A stretch of 64,000 nucleotides of DNA from Clavelina lepadiformis (GCF_947623445.1 NC_135240.1:21142001-21206000), one strand, 5' to 3'; numbered from the stretch's first letter, positions 25,212 to 38,362 are shown. The notes: generated from the letters alone by a model not told the origin. Translations and numbers: made by a program.

Positions 25212-26052
25212 TCATTTAGTACCTGCACACAAATTATGTGGCTGTTTTCGATCTTTAACGAGCTTTACGCTTCCATCATTCATAAGCTTGATGACAGTAG
25301 ATAGCTCTTTAGGAGAAGAAACTGCTTCTAGTTGGTTCATAACTTTGGAAAATTCCATTAGGCATACACACCCTGTTTCACAGCACAATGACCTTCCCTC
25401 GATGAAATTACAAAATCGCAACCGGCACTTGTTCACCATGTTTTCTTTAGAGGAATATCCAAAGAATATAGCAATGTCGGTTATGCACTGCAAAAATAGA
25501 GAAAACGTTACAACAATAACGTTGACACGATTTTGTATCTTATGTTTACTAACGACAAAAAGCAGAGCCTGTTGTTTAAATTTTATGCTTAAGTTAATGA
25601 AATATCAGTTAATATCACACTTACCTTTTCTTTCAACTTGTATGATGGGTATTTTTCTAAAGTCTTTGCAGTGCGTTCTTCACCAGGAAATTTTTTGATA
25701 ACTTCCATCCTCCTCTTGATCGCTATTAATGATATTTCTTCCCCCTCGTTTGCCTGATTTTTCTTTTTCAGAAGTGGCGTCATTGTGAACTTATTTAAGG
25801 CTGCCATTTGGTTGTTGAATCGCTTTCGGATATGGGCAAATGAACAGGACTTCACTACCACAATGAAAATACAAAATCTTGTTTGTTAGATCCTAACTCA
25901 CAACAAACCACTGTTCACCTCCACCAAAAACTGCTCCATCGCTGTTCCAAAAAATCTTTCAAGAAGTTTTCTGTCTTTGAGACTGAATGGACTGATATTA
26001 GTTCCAACTTCTTGAAGAGATGAAGGCAGATCGTGTACTGTGACTGTGGCAA
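25212..26052 (-). CDS. Unidentified protein, three 3' exons of a small gene
   Basis: Exons 26052-25909, 25854-25625 and 25487-25212 have good splice sites and join in phase to about 216 residues ending in a stop; a first exon with the start codon is missing upstream. Predicted segments include SLQEVGTNISPFSLKDRKLL, ERFFGTAMEQFLVE, RKRFNNQMAALNKF, a Lys/Glu-rich helix KKKNQANEGEEISLIAIKRR, and a Cys-rich part (RLRFCNFIEGRSLCCETGCV) followed by LSTVIKLMNDGSVKLV, which could be a small winged-helix-like end. I do not recognise the family. Intron 1 could use an alternative donor (GAG|GTGAAC with acceptor AAAG|CGATTC). A GT follows CTTGTGTGCAG-like sequence in the last exon (LCA|GTACT), so a further 3' exon is possible. 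It sits between the two tandem arrestins on the same strand. Confidence 0.6.
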
Positions 26053-29000
26053 CTGCAAAGTGCACATATTGTAAATTATTCGTTAAAATGGTAACGCTTA
26101 TAAATCCTCTATATTTTTTTTTAAACTATGATAAATTATTTCAATTGCGCAAAATATAGCACTATACAAATTACAAACTTGTACACAATACATATATAAT
26201 AGGTATGTATTTTTATTATAGTATGTATTACAGTAGCCATGGCAGTTACCAACGTAATGAAATATAATAACGCAAAAGCAGTGCGGTAATCACAAACTTT
26301 GCTTTTTAAAAATAAAGACAGGTTTACATTTTTGACCGTAAAACTAAGGGCTATAATTTTGGAACAAGTTGCAAAATTTACTAAGTTTACGTTAGCATTA
26401 AATCTCTAATACAGTACTCAAATACAATGCATATTATATCTATTGTAATAAAATTTACTCTGTACACCACCAATTAACGCTGCGTAAACCGACTTTTACA
26501 TAATAAAGTAACCAATCACCAATGCAATAGACAATTTATTGCCAAAAGTTTAATCATTTAATATCACGAATCTCGTTCCTCGTGTTCGTACAACAGAATG
26601 TAAATCGATTCATTTTTGGCCGGACAACAGCCAGACATATGTGCAATTGGAGTATATTGAACGTTTTGAACTAGCTTTGGTAATGCTACTGATCAGTGTT
26701 TTACATAAAAATATGCCCCTCCGGTCTCCTTCATAACAATGTCGCAAAGCTTGAAAATAGTTCGCAACGGTTCATGGTTGCAAAATAAAACAGTCTTGGC
26801 TACATTACAAAGCTTTTTTTTGTATTAGCAATCGCACGCAATTCAAGCATTACTGCGTTATGTGTAATTTCGTCGTCGTCCTCTGTTTTTGTTTTTTCTA
26901 CGAATCATTGATTACGCATGGAATCACTCTGGGATCAAGTGCGAAGTAAAAACGTAACGCGCTTAACTCACCACCGGCAGGCGAAATTAGTTACAAGGAA
27001 GTCTTGCAAACGGAGCAGAAAGCTTTTGAAACTAAGTTGTTTTGAACAGCAATAGAAGTTTTAAGTTTAATAACTTTGCTCCCACAAGTTATGAAGTTTT
27101 ACAATAAAAATGGAATAATCGGTTGCCGCAAAACAAAATGCCACATATGTAATGCCTGGAAAAACAACAGAATTGCCAACAAACCTTCAATCCCTTTAAT
27201 GAAAGCTTCATGCAAACCGTTCTTGAAAGCGAAATTTCGTAACCAAGGGTCCATCTCTGCAGTGTGGTGTTTGAAAAGAAAGTATTACTAGACTTGTGTA
27301 AGACATCATCCGCAAAGTTGTCTTTCATTGGTTGGATTGTTGGATACTTCCCAACTTATTTTGAGACTTTTTTCTTTCCGTCTAAATATTCTCCAGGTCT
27401 ACACACTTCTCTCAACTTCCTTTTTTCGTGGCCAGTTAGTTTGCCTGCATGTAATCGTTAGCCGCAATACTTTATGCATAGTTCTCCAAAAACTTGGTTT
27501 TGTGTGCTAAATCATGAAGCTCTTTATTTGTAGAAACTGTACCAGCTATCAGAATGCAAATTATGCATGCAATTCCATTCGACTTTACCACAACCATTTG
27601 CGGAAACATGTTCGCGACTCTAGTTTTCGTTACGCTTGTCAAATTGAAAATTACAGGAAGAGATAAAAATTCCAATTCCCTGGCACAACCTAAAAAATAA
27701 AAATTGTCCAAGGAAAGTAAGTCTGGGTGCAAACAACCTCAACCCAGAGATTATGTTTATGTAATTGACCCTACCCCAAACTCAAAATGGCATCAAACTT
27801 GCTTTACCTCAACACCAAAACACAAACAAGCAAACCTACCTTGAACATTTTTGTTGTGATTGTTAGCCTAGATGTCGTATTTTTTTGAGAAAAGTGAATG
27901 AAGTATTCGTAGCACTTGTGTGCGTTGAAATTTCCGGATTTATTAAAAAAAGCTTTTACCATTTGGGGAAAATAATTTGGGTAATGAAATTTGTAAAAAA
28001 ATCTTGGCCTACTGTACTTACGTGGGAAAACTTTTAAGTTCCTTCGTCCTTTTACAACCTTGCATTTAGTAAAAAAACTCATGAAATTATGGCATTGCAG
28101 GGATAAGAAAGGTTTTAAACAGTGACGAAATGTCACCATCTAAATATTAATGTGGTGTTTATCGCGGTAACAGCAATTATTAAGCCGGTAACTCCGACTG
28201 TGTCAAGTGGCTGAATATATTACGTGACACGAATGACATTAAGCCACTTGTTTTGCACTTGTAAGGAAGTAAACGCCAATCACATCGTACACTGGGTTTT
28301 ATTTAGCCATAATTGTTTCCAATGCATCGGTGGTGCGTAATTAGCCATGAAAAAGCGTTGCGAACTGTATGTAGGCAGGTTTATGGTACTTGGACCAAAA
28401 TAAGGCGTGGGGAGTGTTTTTTTGGACGAAAGTGGCATTTTATTAGTCAATGATGAAAATTGTGGACTATTATCAGTCACTATTTTTTCCTGTGTGGTAA
28501 GCGGCGCAAAAAGTTGACTTTAGCTCTTAGATTTAAACTAGAAAGAAGATTTAGGTTTTACGATTTAAGTTATAGCACTTACCGGTACTAAGTAAGGATA
28601 TAAAGATAAGGATAAGTCTGTAGGCTACCTAGGCTATAGCCTATAACTTTCCGAGCGCTGCAGTATAAATGATAATAACCAATAGCACTTCCATAAAGAC
28701 TATATTTGCTGATGACACATTTAAATCAAATTCAAATATTACTGAATTAGAAAAACAAATACCTTGAGCACAACATACCGTAGCTATCTGGTGCACAAGG
28801 TACCGGTAGGTAGCCGAGCTGGTACACAAAATGCATCAAAATAGCTACTTAGTAAGCTAAGTTATTCCCAAACAGCGACTTTTGGTGTACACTTTTTCTT
28901 GCCTACTGGTACATACCATTCTTCGAAAATTACGCTTTCCGGTGCACAAAAAACTTACAATTCATACTAGGTTGCCAGGTTTTCCGTTTTGTTTGTTTTG

Positions 29001-31201
29001 TTTTCATTTACAAACGAGAACCTGAGCATCAGCGACGCTCATTTTTCTTTTCGAAGAGTGGTCCTGCTTAACATTCAATTAAGGTTACAAGAAATTGTGA
29101 AAAAATACATTCCAACACTTCGAATGTACAATTTTTTCGATGAATTAGTCCAGTGAAAGAAATGAATTTTATTCGGATGTAGGCCTAGCGTAATATAAGC
29201 TAATAGGGTAATGCAACATTCGCTGATGATCGGCATTATGACAAGTTGGTAGCTATTGTAATATGCCAGTTAGGGTAACACACCCTTAAAGTGTCATAAA
29301 TTTTATCGACTTTATTTTGTAGCTTTTATCACCCTGGATCGTCATGGATCAGGAAGAGCTTAACAACATATATAAAGCGTAATGTCTTTCATTGCACTAT
29401 AATTTGTTGCCTTATAACCAAATATATCTCTGTTTGATTTTAGTCTTGATCACTATGCAGTATTAGGCATACCGTATTTTTGTGATTGAAAACCGGGACA
29501 CTTCAGAACAACGAGCCTCATCAAATAAATGTGGTTCATATTTTTCTAGGAGTATAGAATCAACGATATAAAGAACATGATAGGAAACTGCTAGGGGAAG
29601 TACCGTTTTTATTCCTATCGTTCTTTATATCGTTGATGGAACTATTTTGCATTCCTATCGTCAGGGACAACTAAAGTAGAAAGACATGAAGAAAAACTAA
29701 AATAATGCATTTTACTAAGAAACAAAACAATGTTCAAGCATTTGAAAATTTACATGTCATCCAATCATACTTTTCTGTAGACAATATTTTTTTCAAGAAA
29801 TCGTTATTCGACTTTATTTTCCCAAAAAAATCACACCAGGAAAAGTCAGTAGTAATTTTGCAGTTGCACTTTCACATTCAAATGGTTTTTGCACAAGGAA
29901 ATGCAAACAAGTACCGGCACGAAATAAGTTCTGTCAATAACCTAACTGCAAAAGGAACACCTCCTCCTACTAGCCTACTATTACTGAACTAGCGAATGCG
30001 CTAACAATCAATCCACTATAATGGATCAATTACCCGCTACAATGACGAAAGAAAACTTTTAACACAACAAAACAAGAACACGCATGAGGCATCCCTCTTC
30101 AGCAAGTTGGCTTAACAGATCAATCACAGCATGCTAATATTCGTGTAGTGTAGGACAATGCTGGCTGACTGAATGCCAAAGCGCGACTTTTTGGTTGGCT
30201 GACCGGGACGCGCTGTGACTTTTCATATTGCATACAATGAAATTTTCTTCAATTCATGTTTCCTGTATTGACTATTTTTATGCCCGCAATTCGACCATCT
30301 GTTCGATACTGAATCTGAAGTTATCTCTTGCAGTGTAGTTATGTGCGAAAAATTGTTTGCAGATTCTCTTTTTTTCTGTAGTTTGGGTCATAATTATAAG
30401 TTGCATGTAACATTATTGGTATAAATGACGTACTTGAACAATCTGACTAAGATTCAGTACCAGGCTTCGATACATTTTTTCCGATCAATCTCAGCGAATT
30501 TGCATCAAATAAAATAATATAGTAAAATAATAAACAAAACCGGGCTAATAGAACAACATGTCAGACTACCTATTGCAGTATTTAATTATGCATAATATTA
30601 GTTTCGCGCACAATCACTTAGTCAAATGGAAAAAAGGTAGTTTAAAGTAGACTTTATCGGAAAAACGTAATGCAGAAACATTTGAAGAAATGAGGAACAC
30701 ATAAGATACTGCCTTAACATTGCAGAGGTATACTAGCACACAATAGACACAATAAAAGGAAAAAGTTAGCTACGAGACACAAGTAGAGTAAACCAATTAA
30801 ACACAAATATAACTGCCAAAGAAAACATGTACATTAACACATAAAACATGTACAACACTTTCGCTTCAATAACAAACCTGACGCAAATAGTGCAATATAT
30901 GTATAGTTGCAATAATCCAAACGCTCAAAGTGCAAATTACTCTGTATAAAAAAGAAAATCTAAATCTAAGCCCATCTTTCTGTTCACAATCCAATATATA
31001 GATTGGTGCTGTATATGAAACAACAGCAGAAGTAGATCACGAATATGCGAAGTGATGTATGTTACTTGAATTTAAGATGTATGCAGATATATATACATAT
31101 ACTTCCGTTCTTATTATGTTTAAAGAGGTTAGAAGTATGAGTAGCATGTGATTAATATAATTACATGCTTAAAGCTACATACACCACAATCCAGCTATCG
31201 T
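26053..31201. other. 5 kb between unidentified gene and alpha-arrestin B
   Basis: No supported gene. The frames at 27472-27732, 27804-28139, 28280-28480 and 29705-29992 overlap others and show no family motif. The left part must contain the promoter and first exon of the unidentified gene. One hairpin repeat at 29560-29636 is listed separately. Confidence 0.5.
29560..29636. repeat. Short hairpin repeat, CGATATAAAG family
   Basis: The arms TCAACGATATAAAGAAC (29560-29576) and GTTCTTTATATCGTTGA (29620-29636) are perfect reverse complements of 17 bp. Inside them ATAGGAA (29580-29586) pairs with TTCCTAT (29612-29618). The loop contains CTGCTAGGGGAAGTACCG. A 57-bp stretch from 36836 is similar, and the right arm recurs at 38343-38362. 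Confidence 0.85.
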
Positions 31202-34200
31202 TTACTTGTAGCTGGGGTTGGTGTATGTAAACGCAGACTGACTCCAGTCATAATAGGCATATTGTGGAGCAAATGACCGTTCTCCCATCAAGTGATCATT
31301 ATCATCGTTATCTCTGATGTCTGTTGTTCCACTGTAGACAGCAGCATAAGATGGAGGAGGAGCTGTTTAAAAGATAGAAACAGAAAAATTTATAAAATGA
31401 CTAGTGACCACTGACCTCTAAAATAACAACAATCAAAAACAAGTAAGGAAGTATTTCAGTTAATGTGCTATAAAAAATGTCTGCTGTTAAATTGTTTGCA
31501 GTAGTTTTATCCATAAGCATAAACAACAAAATAGCATTGTCCACAGCCTTTAAACTATTACTTTTACACAAACACAAATCCTCAAAGAAAAAACTAAGCT
31601 ATCAACAGCTTACGCTCATAAGCTGGAGCACTTGGTTGTTCGGGAGGAGGCAATCCACTTGACGAAGCCACTGGAGGAACCTCAGATTGGAAAGTAGTTG
31701 GTGCTGCAGCAACAGCAGGCATGTTGTACGGAGTAAGACCTTGTAAAGGGACAGAACCTATTTCAACAGGGACGTTGACCGTCAGATTGAAGCGCGGACC
31801 AGGTACAGCGACAGAAAACTATAAAACATTGACATTTATTATATATTTTTAATAATATTTTCAACATACATTTATGCAGTTGTTAATATGTCGTAAACAA
31901 TAAACCAGTAAAACCAGAACAAAGTTTAGCCTTCATTTACATTTCAGTTGAACAAAAACTGACATAGACCTACTAATCTGTTATAAAAAATAGCCCAATA
32001 CCACACCATACAGTTTATAACTTTGAAGTAGAATTATATTTGCAATATGGACATAACAACGTAAATGTTTTGGCACTAAATCGTAAAACTTTATAATATG
32101 CAACAAAAATTTAACCTGCAGTTGGTATGTGATGATGATAATTCCACAGTGCCTTAACATCGAAGGAGGAATGGCGGGAATCTATAAAAATTTAACAGAT
32201 TTTCGCTTGCGAACAATTTAATAAATTTGCGCTCAACAGCTTTATACACTTAACTTAATTAATACATTTAATCACAAAGTTCAGCTATTCTCACATTACC
32301 TAGGTCAAGAGTTTTTCAGAAATCAAGCTAGATCAAAACATGGTGAGGATAATTGCCTAAGTTTGAGCAAATCATGTCAACATACTTGCAATCTTTCATT
32401 GCTCCACTGTATTGATTGTCGTCCCCTGACACCTGCACCACTAATTTCAGCAACAGTTTCTGACACTCTTTTCGACTTTGATGTTGCTTTGAACTTCACT
32501 TGTTGCACAAGGGCGGCGCTTGTCTTTGCAAGATCTTTATTGCTGAGAAAAAAAATATGATAATGCACAACTGCAACTGAATTAGGATTACAGTATTATT
32601 AACTATAAGAAGCGGGTATACAAAACAAGTATAAGCCAAAATGAAAAGGATTTGCATACTTGAGAACACAACGAAATAATTATTTCATTAATGATTAAAC
32701 AATTTCTCATTAATGAGAATATTGATATATTCAAGCAAACTCAAAACTGCCAACTTTGCTCATTGTGCTTTATCAAAGTACTTGACACAAACAAGTGAAA
32801 GAATCAAGTTTAAACCTTTTACATGAATCTGTTTATGCTTAAACAAAAATTGTAAGCATTCTCGCAATCATTCCATCATTTATTTATACAATCAATCTTA
32901 CAACCGGCTTTTGTTTTTTTATGAAAAATTAACCTATATTTAGCTGCAAGACTCTTGTTCATTACAAAAAAAACATTTATGCCTAATACCATGGTCGCCA
33001 CTAAGCGTAATATCATCAAATAAAAGACAATACTGATGAAATACAGAAATTTATTTCTGCCTACGCTTTGTTAACCCATTCTGGCTAGCTTCATCTTTGC
33101 CCTGATGAAGCTAAGCAGAATGTGTTAATGAAACATTGGCATAAATAAATTTCTGTATTTCATCAGTCCATTGGTGCCTTTTATGTGATTTGTAAATAAT
33201 GTTCGGAGACGTTTTTGATTCAGCACATCCCTAAATAAGAATTTCTAAAAAATATATTGATTCATGACAAAATGTTTCACATACATGCAAATGAACAAGA
33301 AATTTAAGAGGATTACACAAAATACTAACAATAATGCTAAACACGAGCAAAGTTTCACATGAAAAAATAATTCAAAATAAGGATTTATGTTTCAAACAAA
33401 AGTTTGTTTGGGAATTGGGATATGAACTTGTATCGCATAGCATTTGGTCGACTGGGCACAACAACATTCAACAGAAGCAAAACAAAATGTCAAAATTACT
33501 GAATAATTAATAATTATTTATACATGCATGGAGTGACAAAAAAGATCACACTACCAAAAGCTGAACACTTTTTCACATACAACAAACTCCAACAATACAT
33601 CTCTTTACCTTAACATACCATATATCAAGATGATTTCAGCATTATTACATATTCATTTTCTGTTTTCCTGCATTGACATATTTTTAGCGTTTACATGCCT
33701 GTAACCCCATCAAAAATACCCAGTGCATAATTCTCGCCATTTTCATTGCATACCTGCCATTTTCCACATTTGCATTGATCAAAAAGAATTCTCCTGGTAC
33801 ATAGCCAGTTCTATCGAGTTGAACCTCAGCTTGTATAGGACCACTTGCACAGCACAGGCAACACAAGTTTTTGGAACCATTTGCAGTAGATGGTACCTTT
33901 GCAAATCAAAAATAGAGAAATTCTAGTAAGAACTTGTGAGCTTTTAAGAATTTGCAAAAATCGTCTCATCTAATGTTGTGGATATTCAATGGACTTGAAA
34001 TAATCTATACACCGAGGAAAAATTAATTATACTGTATATAAGATCATTATATTCAACGAATTTGATGCAATCCAAATCTTGCATAAATCAGTTTATTAAC
34101 CTTTGCATTTGGGTTTTCATTCAAATCAATCATATCAAGAACAGTGAAAGCCCTTTTTGTGTTGTGATTAAATTTCCATGGTTTGTCAATCGTTGCCTTT

Positions 34201-34970
34201 ACGTAATATCTGACATATCCATGACGACCTGAAAAATACATGAAACACTAGATTATAATGTCATCACAAAAATTGTTAATTACCCTCGGCCTTACGTGTA
34301 TTCTAGTTATTGCGCAATAATCAGTAATAAGTGTTCCACAATAAATATACCTTCAAATGATGAAGGTAAATTCATAGGAAGTTGAAATTGAAAAGGAAAT
34401 ACACTTTCTCCTGATGGCAGTTCTTTAGAATTTTCAAAGTTTCCACCAGACTCTATAAAACAGAAATTGTCAGACAAACTTTCCTAACAAGTCAAGTTAT
34501 ATAAAAATCAAGCTAATATAAAAAATAAAATTGTGTAAAAGTGATTAATTTGTAAAACTGTTAGTGCTACCTTTGCCATAAACACTAACACTGTGTTTAA
34601 AATAATCTTCTTCTCCACGATAGTGTCGTGTGTGAGTATTTTTGCCATCCGAGTAAGTCTCAGTCCAATGCACATGTGCTTTGCCACGAAATTCAATTCG
34701 CAGAGCTGCATTTAACACAACACGACAGTTAGATCAAAGCTTACACTAGTCAGGACTGTAACACCAAGTTTGGCTATCGAAAAATAAGACAATCAATAAG
34801 AAAACAATATATATATATAAACACATACATATACATACCATACCTCTTAATTTCATGGGTTCACTAAGATCTGCAATAACAGATCCTGAAACATTTTCTC
34901 CTGGTAAGTATACTTCCTTATTTTCATTAAAATTAACAAAAAAACTTTTTAATTTGCCCATTTTAGACAA
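31202..34970 (-). CDS. Alpha-arrestin (ARRDC-type), tandem copy B
   Basis: Nine exons join in phase to 407 aa: 34970-34844, 34705-34571, 34452-34351, 34228-34101, 33896-33754, 32542-32386, 32181-32116, 31818-31614 and 31362-31202. It has the same arrestin N and C domains as copy A ([96 protein letters not shown]). The tail is Pro-rich with PPSY at 357-360, a candidate ligand for NEDD4-type WW domains. The last exon ends [15 protein letters not shown] as in copy A ([15 protein letters not shown]), then adds TYTNPSYK. Start: MSKMGKL has two candidate Met; the second matches the start of copy A. Introns are smaller than in copy A. Likely role is endosomal/plasma-membrane cargo adaptor for ubiquitination; paralogue not assigned. 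Confidence 0.95.
33033..33166. repeat. Long foldback hairpin in an arrestin B intron
   Basis: Arms of 63 nt at 33033-33095 and 33104-33166 are reverse complements at 54 of 63 positions, with an 8-nt spacer. The outer 23 bp (CTGATGAAATACAGAAATTT and onward) pair perfectly. The pairing continues weakly outside, with ATAAAAG on both sides. This is a MITE-like foldback or a source of double-stranded RNA. Confidence 0.85.
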
Positions 34971-36830
34971 TTTCAGTTAAAATCAACCTGTGACAAACGT
35001 TAAACTTACTGAAATAATGAAAAAAGTACTGTAATATATTAAGATACAATATCACTTAAATGAACTTAGTAGAATGGTCAAACCAGATGTACACTAACAA
35101 ACAATCAACAAACATGAAAAAGTGGCAAAGCCTTGAAGGCTTAAAATGTGCAAAGTGTATAAATTACAGTGGCCTTACAATGATGGAAGGTTACCAAGAC
35201 CACCAAACCGAAAATGTGTATATTAATCACGTCAAACTAATGGTTTAATGCAAATAGTCAGATTAACTTAATCTCAGATTAAATTTAAGGCTATATAATA
35301 AATAGATATGTCGTATAATATATAGTAAATACGTCAGACTGCCAAATTCTTGTAATACGAACAGAATACACAAAACCAAAACATCTCAAAATAAGAGAAT
35401 TTTTATGCAGAAAAAAAGAACTATGTTTGGAGAATCATCTATATTGATTATAACCAATAAAAAGATAACTGTAATATATTACAAAGTTAGTGTGAAGCGA
35501 TTTTTATGAATATCTGTTTTGTGTCACTTATTAAGGCAAACAAATTGGTATCGTATGGTATAATAAACTTTATCCTCAGACTGAGGAAAGTCTTTGCACG
35601 ACTTAAACCTGGCGATTTCTCATCATTGGTTACCGAGATAGCCTTTGTGTAAGTTCCGACTGTCCTACATTTTTCTTTTTTTTTTTTTTGATTTATTATA
35701 CAGTATTGCCTAAATCTAAATTGTTCACCACGTCCATTGAATAGGACCAAATATTGTTAATTATGCCTTGCCCAAGAGCATTAAAATGGTATAGTACCAC
35801 TGTGCATCGAACAGGGAAGACGATCCACATTTATTGCGAGGTCAGCGCTCGAGAGCCTGTGACATTACCATCACAATGATTGCATGCTTTTAAAATTTAA
35901 ATGACAATACCCATATTTAATGGGAAATTTTAATCGTTACGTAAGTATAACATTTACCCTTTGAAAAAGTTGGGCTCAGCATTTGTTGTTATGTGTTTTT
36001 GCTAGGAGGGATAAGTCATGATCGTATTTAAAAGGATCATAGTTCTGCCTCATACACACACCTATCTTTGTTAATTAGTACACACAGAATGTAGTAGCCT
36101 ACTCAATTTGACCACGTAAATATGTCAAGCTTCGAATCAATAAAACAACTTAAAAATTAATGTGTTAATCTGGCCATACGCAAGTCATCCCTAGAACAAT
36201 AACTAATCAGTAATTAAACAAGCCTTGAGATGAGATTCCTTAGTCGAGTAGTCTACCCCTAAATATCACTGTCATTTATCTCACCAAGGTACCGACAACC
36301 TACCGCAATGACAGAAGGGTTCTAGTATACAACTGCACAACAACAGGATGTCTTTGTATACTAAACCACAGCTACTCAAATTGTGACGTCTCTGGTTGTG
36401 CACCTGTATATTAGACCCGACAGAAGCCGCCAAGCGGTCATGTGACGAAGACAGATGTTACTGTCAGACTGTAGTTAAATACGCCGAGTAGCGCAGTACA
36501 CATCTCTAGGCTATGTGTTAAAAACCACTCGAGTACCGAGCCGACTTTCAGACTTTGGGCCGAATTGTGCTTTTGCTGTGCTATAGGCTAGTAGCCTATA
36601 TAACGTACTAAGCTAGGCTATGTCCAGGGCGGGGTCGTAATCAATGCCTTAACAATACATGCTTGGACAATCGTCTTCTCTTTTGAAGCATTCTCGTATT
36701 CGGCGTCTCTGCCAAGTCACGCCTGACTGCATTTAAAGAAAAACAGCTTGTGCGGCACATTGGTCAATGATACTATATACACAATATATAGATATGTATA
36801 GTGTATATACAATACATAGGATCATTGCTC
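34971..36830. other. Upstream region of alpha-arrestin B, no gene seen
   Basis: This holds the likely promoter of alpha-arrestin B at its left. A segment at about 35578-35670 resembles 23198-23290 (both contain TTTGCACGACTTAAA and end near TTCCGA), a diverged dispersed repeat. At 35755-35880 the minus strand has CCCTGTTCGATGC and TGGGCAAGGCAT, reminiscent of a SINE head. No open frame is supported. Confidence 0.4.
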
Positions 36831-36835
36831 TGGTA

Positions 36836-38362
36836 TCGACGATATAAAGTACATCATAGAAAACTGCTAGGCCCAGTACCGTTTTTATTTCGCCCTCGTC
36901 ACGCTTCAGTGCTGGCACCAGACTTGGACAACTAGATAATTCTAGTTGTCTTATTAGACTAATTAGAGCGAAATGCCGGTAATCTAATTTGTGAAATGTT
37001 TCTATGCTCTAATTTTAATTCTAATCTAATTTCTGATTTTTCTGGAAATGCTACTTTGTCTGTGGCGTTTTCCAGCAAGTTATACAAGAATATCCCTTGC
37101 GCAGGGAAAACCAGTGCCAAGCCGCCATTGCATTGCTTTTACCGTACAGTCATAGTAGTTATTGTGACGAATAGTAGCCATAGTGACATAGTACCTTGTA
37201 GTCAGGTACGATATAATGCAGGCTGGCAACGCGGCAATGAATGGAGAGTAGAGTAGAGTAGTGAGAGTAGAGCTTTACTGAAAGAAGCTTCAATACAGTT
37301 GACGAAAAAGCTCCTAAAAAGAAAAGCTGGCTTTGCAGTCGATAGCTGCGAAAGACCTTCTAGTTTCGACCACAACCAGAACAGCAGCTCGTCCAACTCT
37401 GAAGAAAAAAAGAGAACTTGATTTTTGTTGTATTTCTTTCTAATTCGGAATTTAATTAAATTTCCAAGTTTTTGCGAATTCAGTAATTCTAATTCTAATC
37501 TAATTTGGAAAAAACTGTGTAGCTATAATTCTAATTCTAATCTAATTTGGAAAAGCTGATAATTTTCTAGTTGTCCAACTATGGCTGGCACTTCCGGGTG
37601 AAACTAGCCCTAAATATCGACAGGTATGCTTGCAGATTCAGACTGCAATACAAAAATGCTACGTATAAGTTGCATGCCTGAACATACAGACACTATCTGC
37701 ATGTTCTTAATTTTGGTATCTGTTTGGTACAAAATGGTATAGGCTACTAAAGGTGTCGAAATGCCCAAAATACGAACCTCTGCCCTAAAAATAAGACGAA
37801 AATAAGGACGCAAAGAAAATAGGGACATTTCTTAGAAAAAAAGGACAAGCATATTTTCTAAGACACGGACCTTTAAAATAAGGACAAATCTTAGAAAAAA
37901 GGACGGTATGGCAACCCTGGCTATAAGCACCATATAATTAAAAACTCTCTGCTTGTAGCCTCAACCTATCTTAATTCTTAACTTACTAAAAGAGACCATT
38001 AGCTTGCAAAGCAGAAGATGATACAGGCTTGATTCTACATTCTACAATCTACACTCTTCATCGTTAACAACGATTTCAACTAAATATTCAGCAGCAAGTG
38101 CTGGTGCAGACCATATGTTGGCAACTGACAGGCTACATACGTTTGAATCGTCAAAACAACGTAAACAGCAACCTCACTTCTAAGTAATCGATGAACGAAC
38201 CATGCGAATGTGTGAAACTTTTCGCCACGACTGGCGAAGTGTTGAGCGAGTAAGTGTACGCAACCATGCGTAACGCGAGACAAACAAAACTTTCTCTTCT
38301 CATAAAAAAGAAAGAAACGAGAAAGAGGTAGTTTCCCGTGAGCTTCTTTATATCGTTGCTGG
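36836..38362. mobile_element. 1.5 kb element bounded by CGATATAAAG arms, with a nested insertion
   Basis: The left 57 bp resemble the 29560 hairpin, including ACGATATAAAG, AACTGCTAGG and AGTACCGTTTTTATT. The matching right arm, CTTCTTTATATCGTTGCTGG, lies at 38343-38362. The interior holds a separate TIR element (36924-37578). No transposase was recognised. The assignment of both ends to one element is inference. Confidence 0.5.
36924..37578. mobile_element. TIR element, TTGGACAACTAGA ends, 655 bp
   Basis: The left end TTGGACAACTAGATAATT and the right end, in reverse complement TTGGACAACTAGAAAATT, agree at 17 of 18 positions. Short repeats of AATTCTAATCTAATTT occur near both ends (37013-37034, 37487-37507, 37531-37552). 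No target duplication is obvious, and no transposase. Confidence 0.7.

Noticed and set aside
25288..25698. 136-aa plus-strand frame
   Set aside because: It is antisense to two exons of the minus-strand unidentified gene, whose splice signals and phases are consistent.
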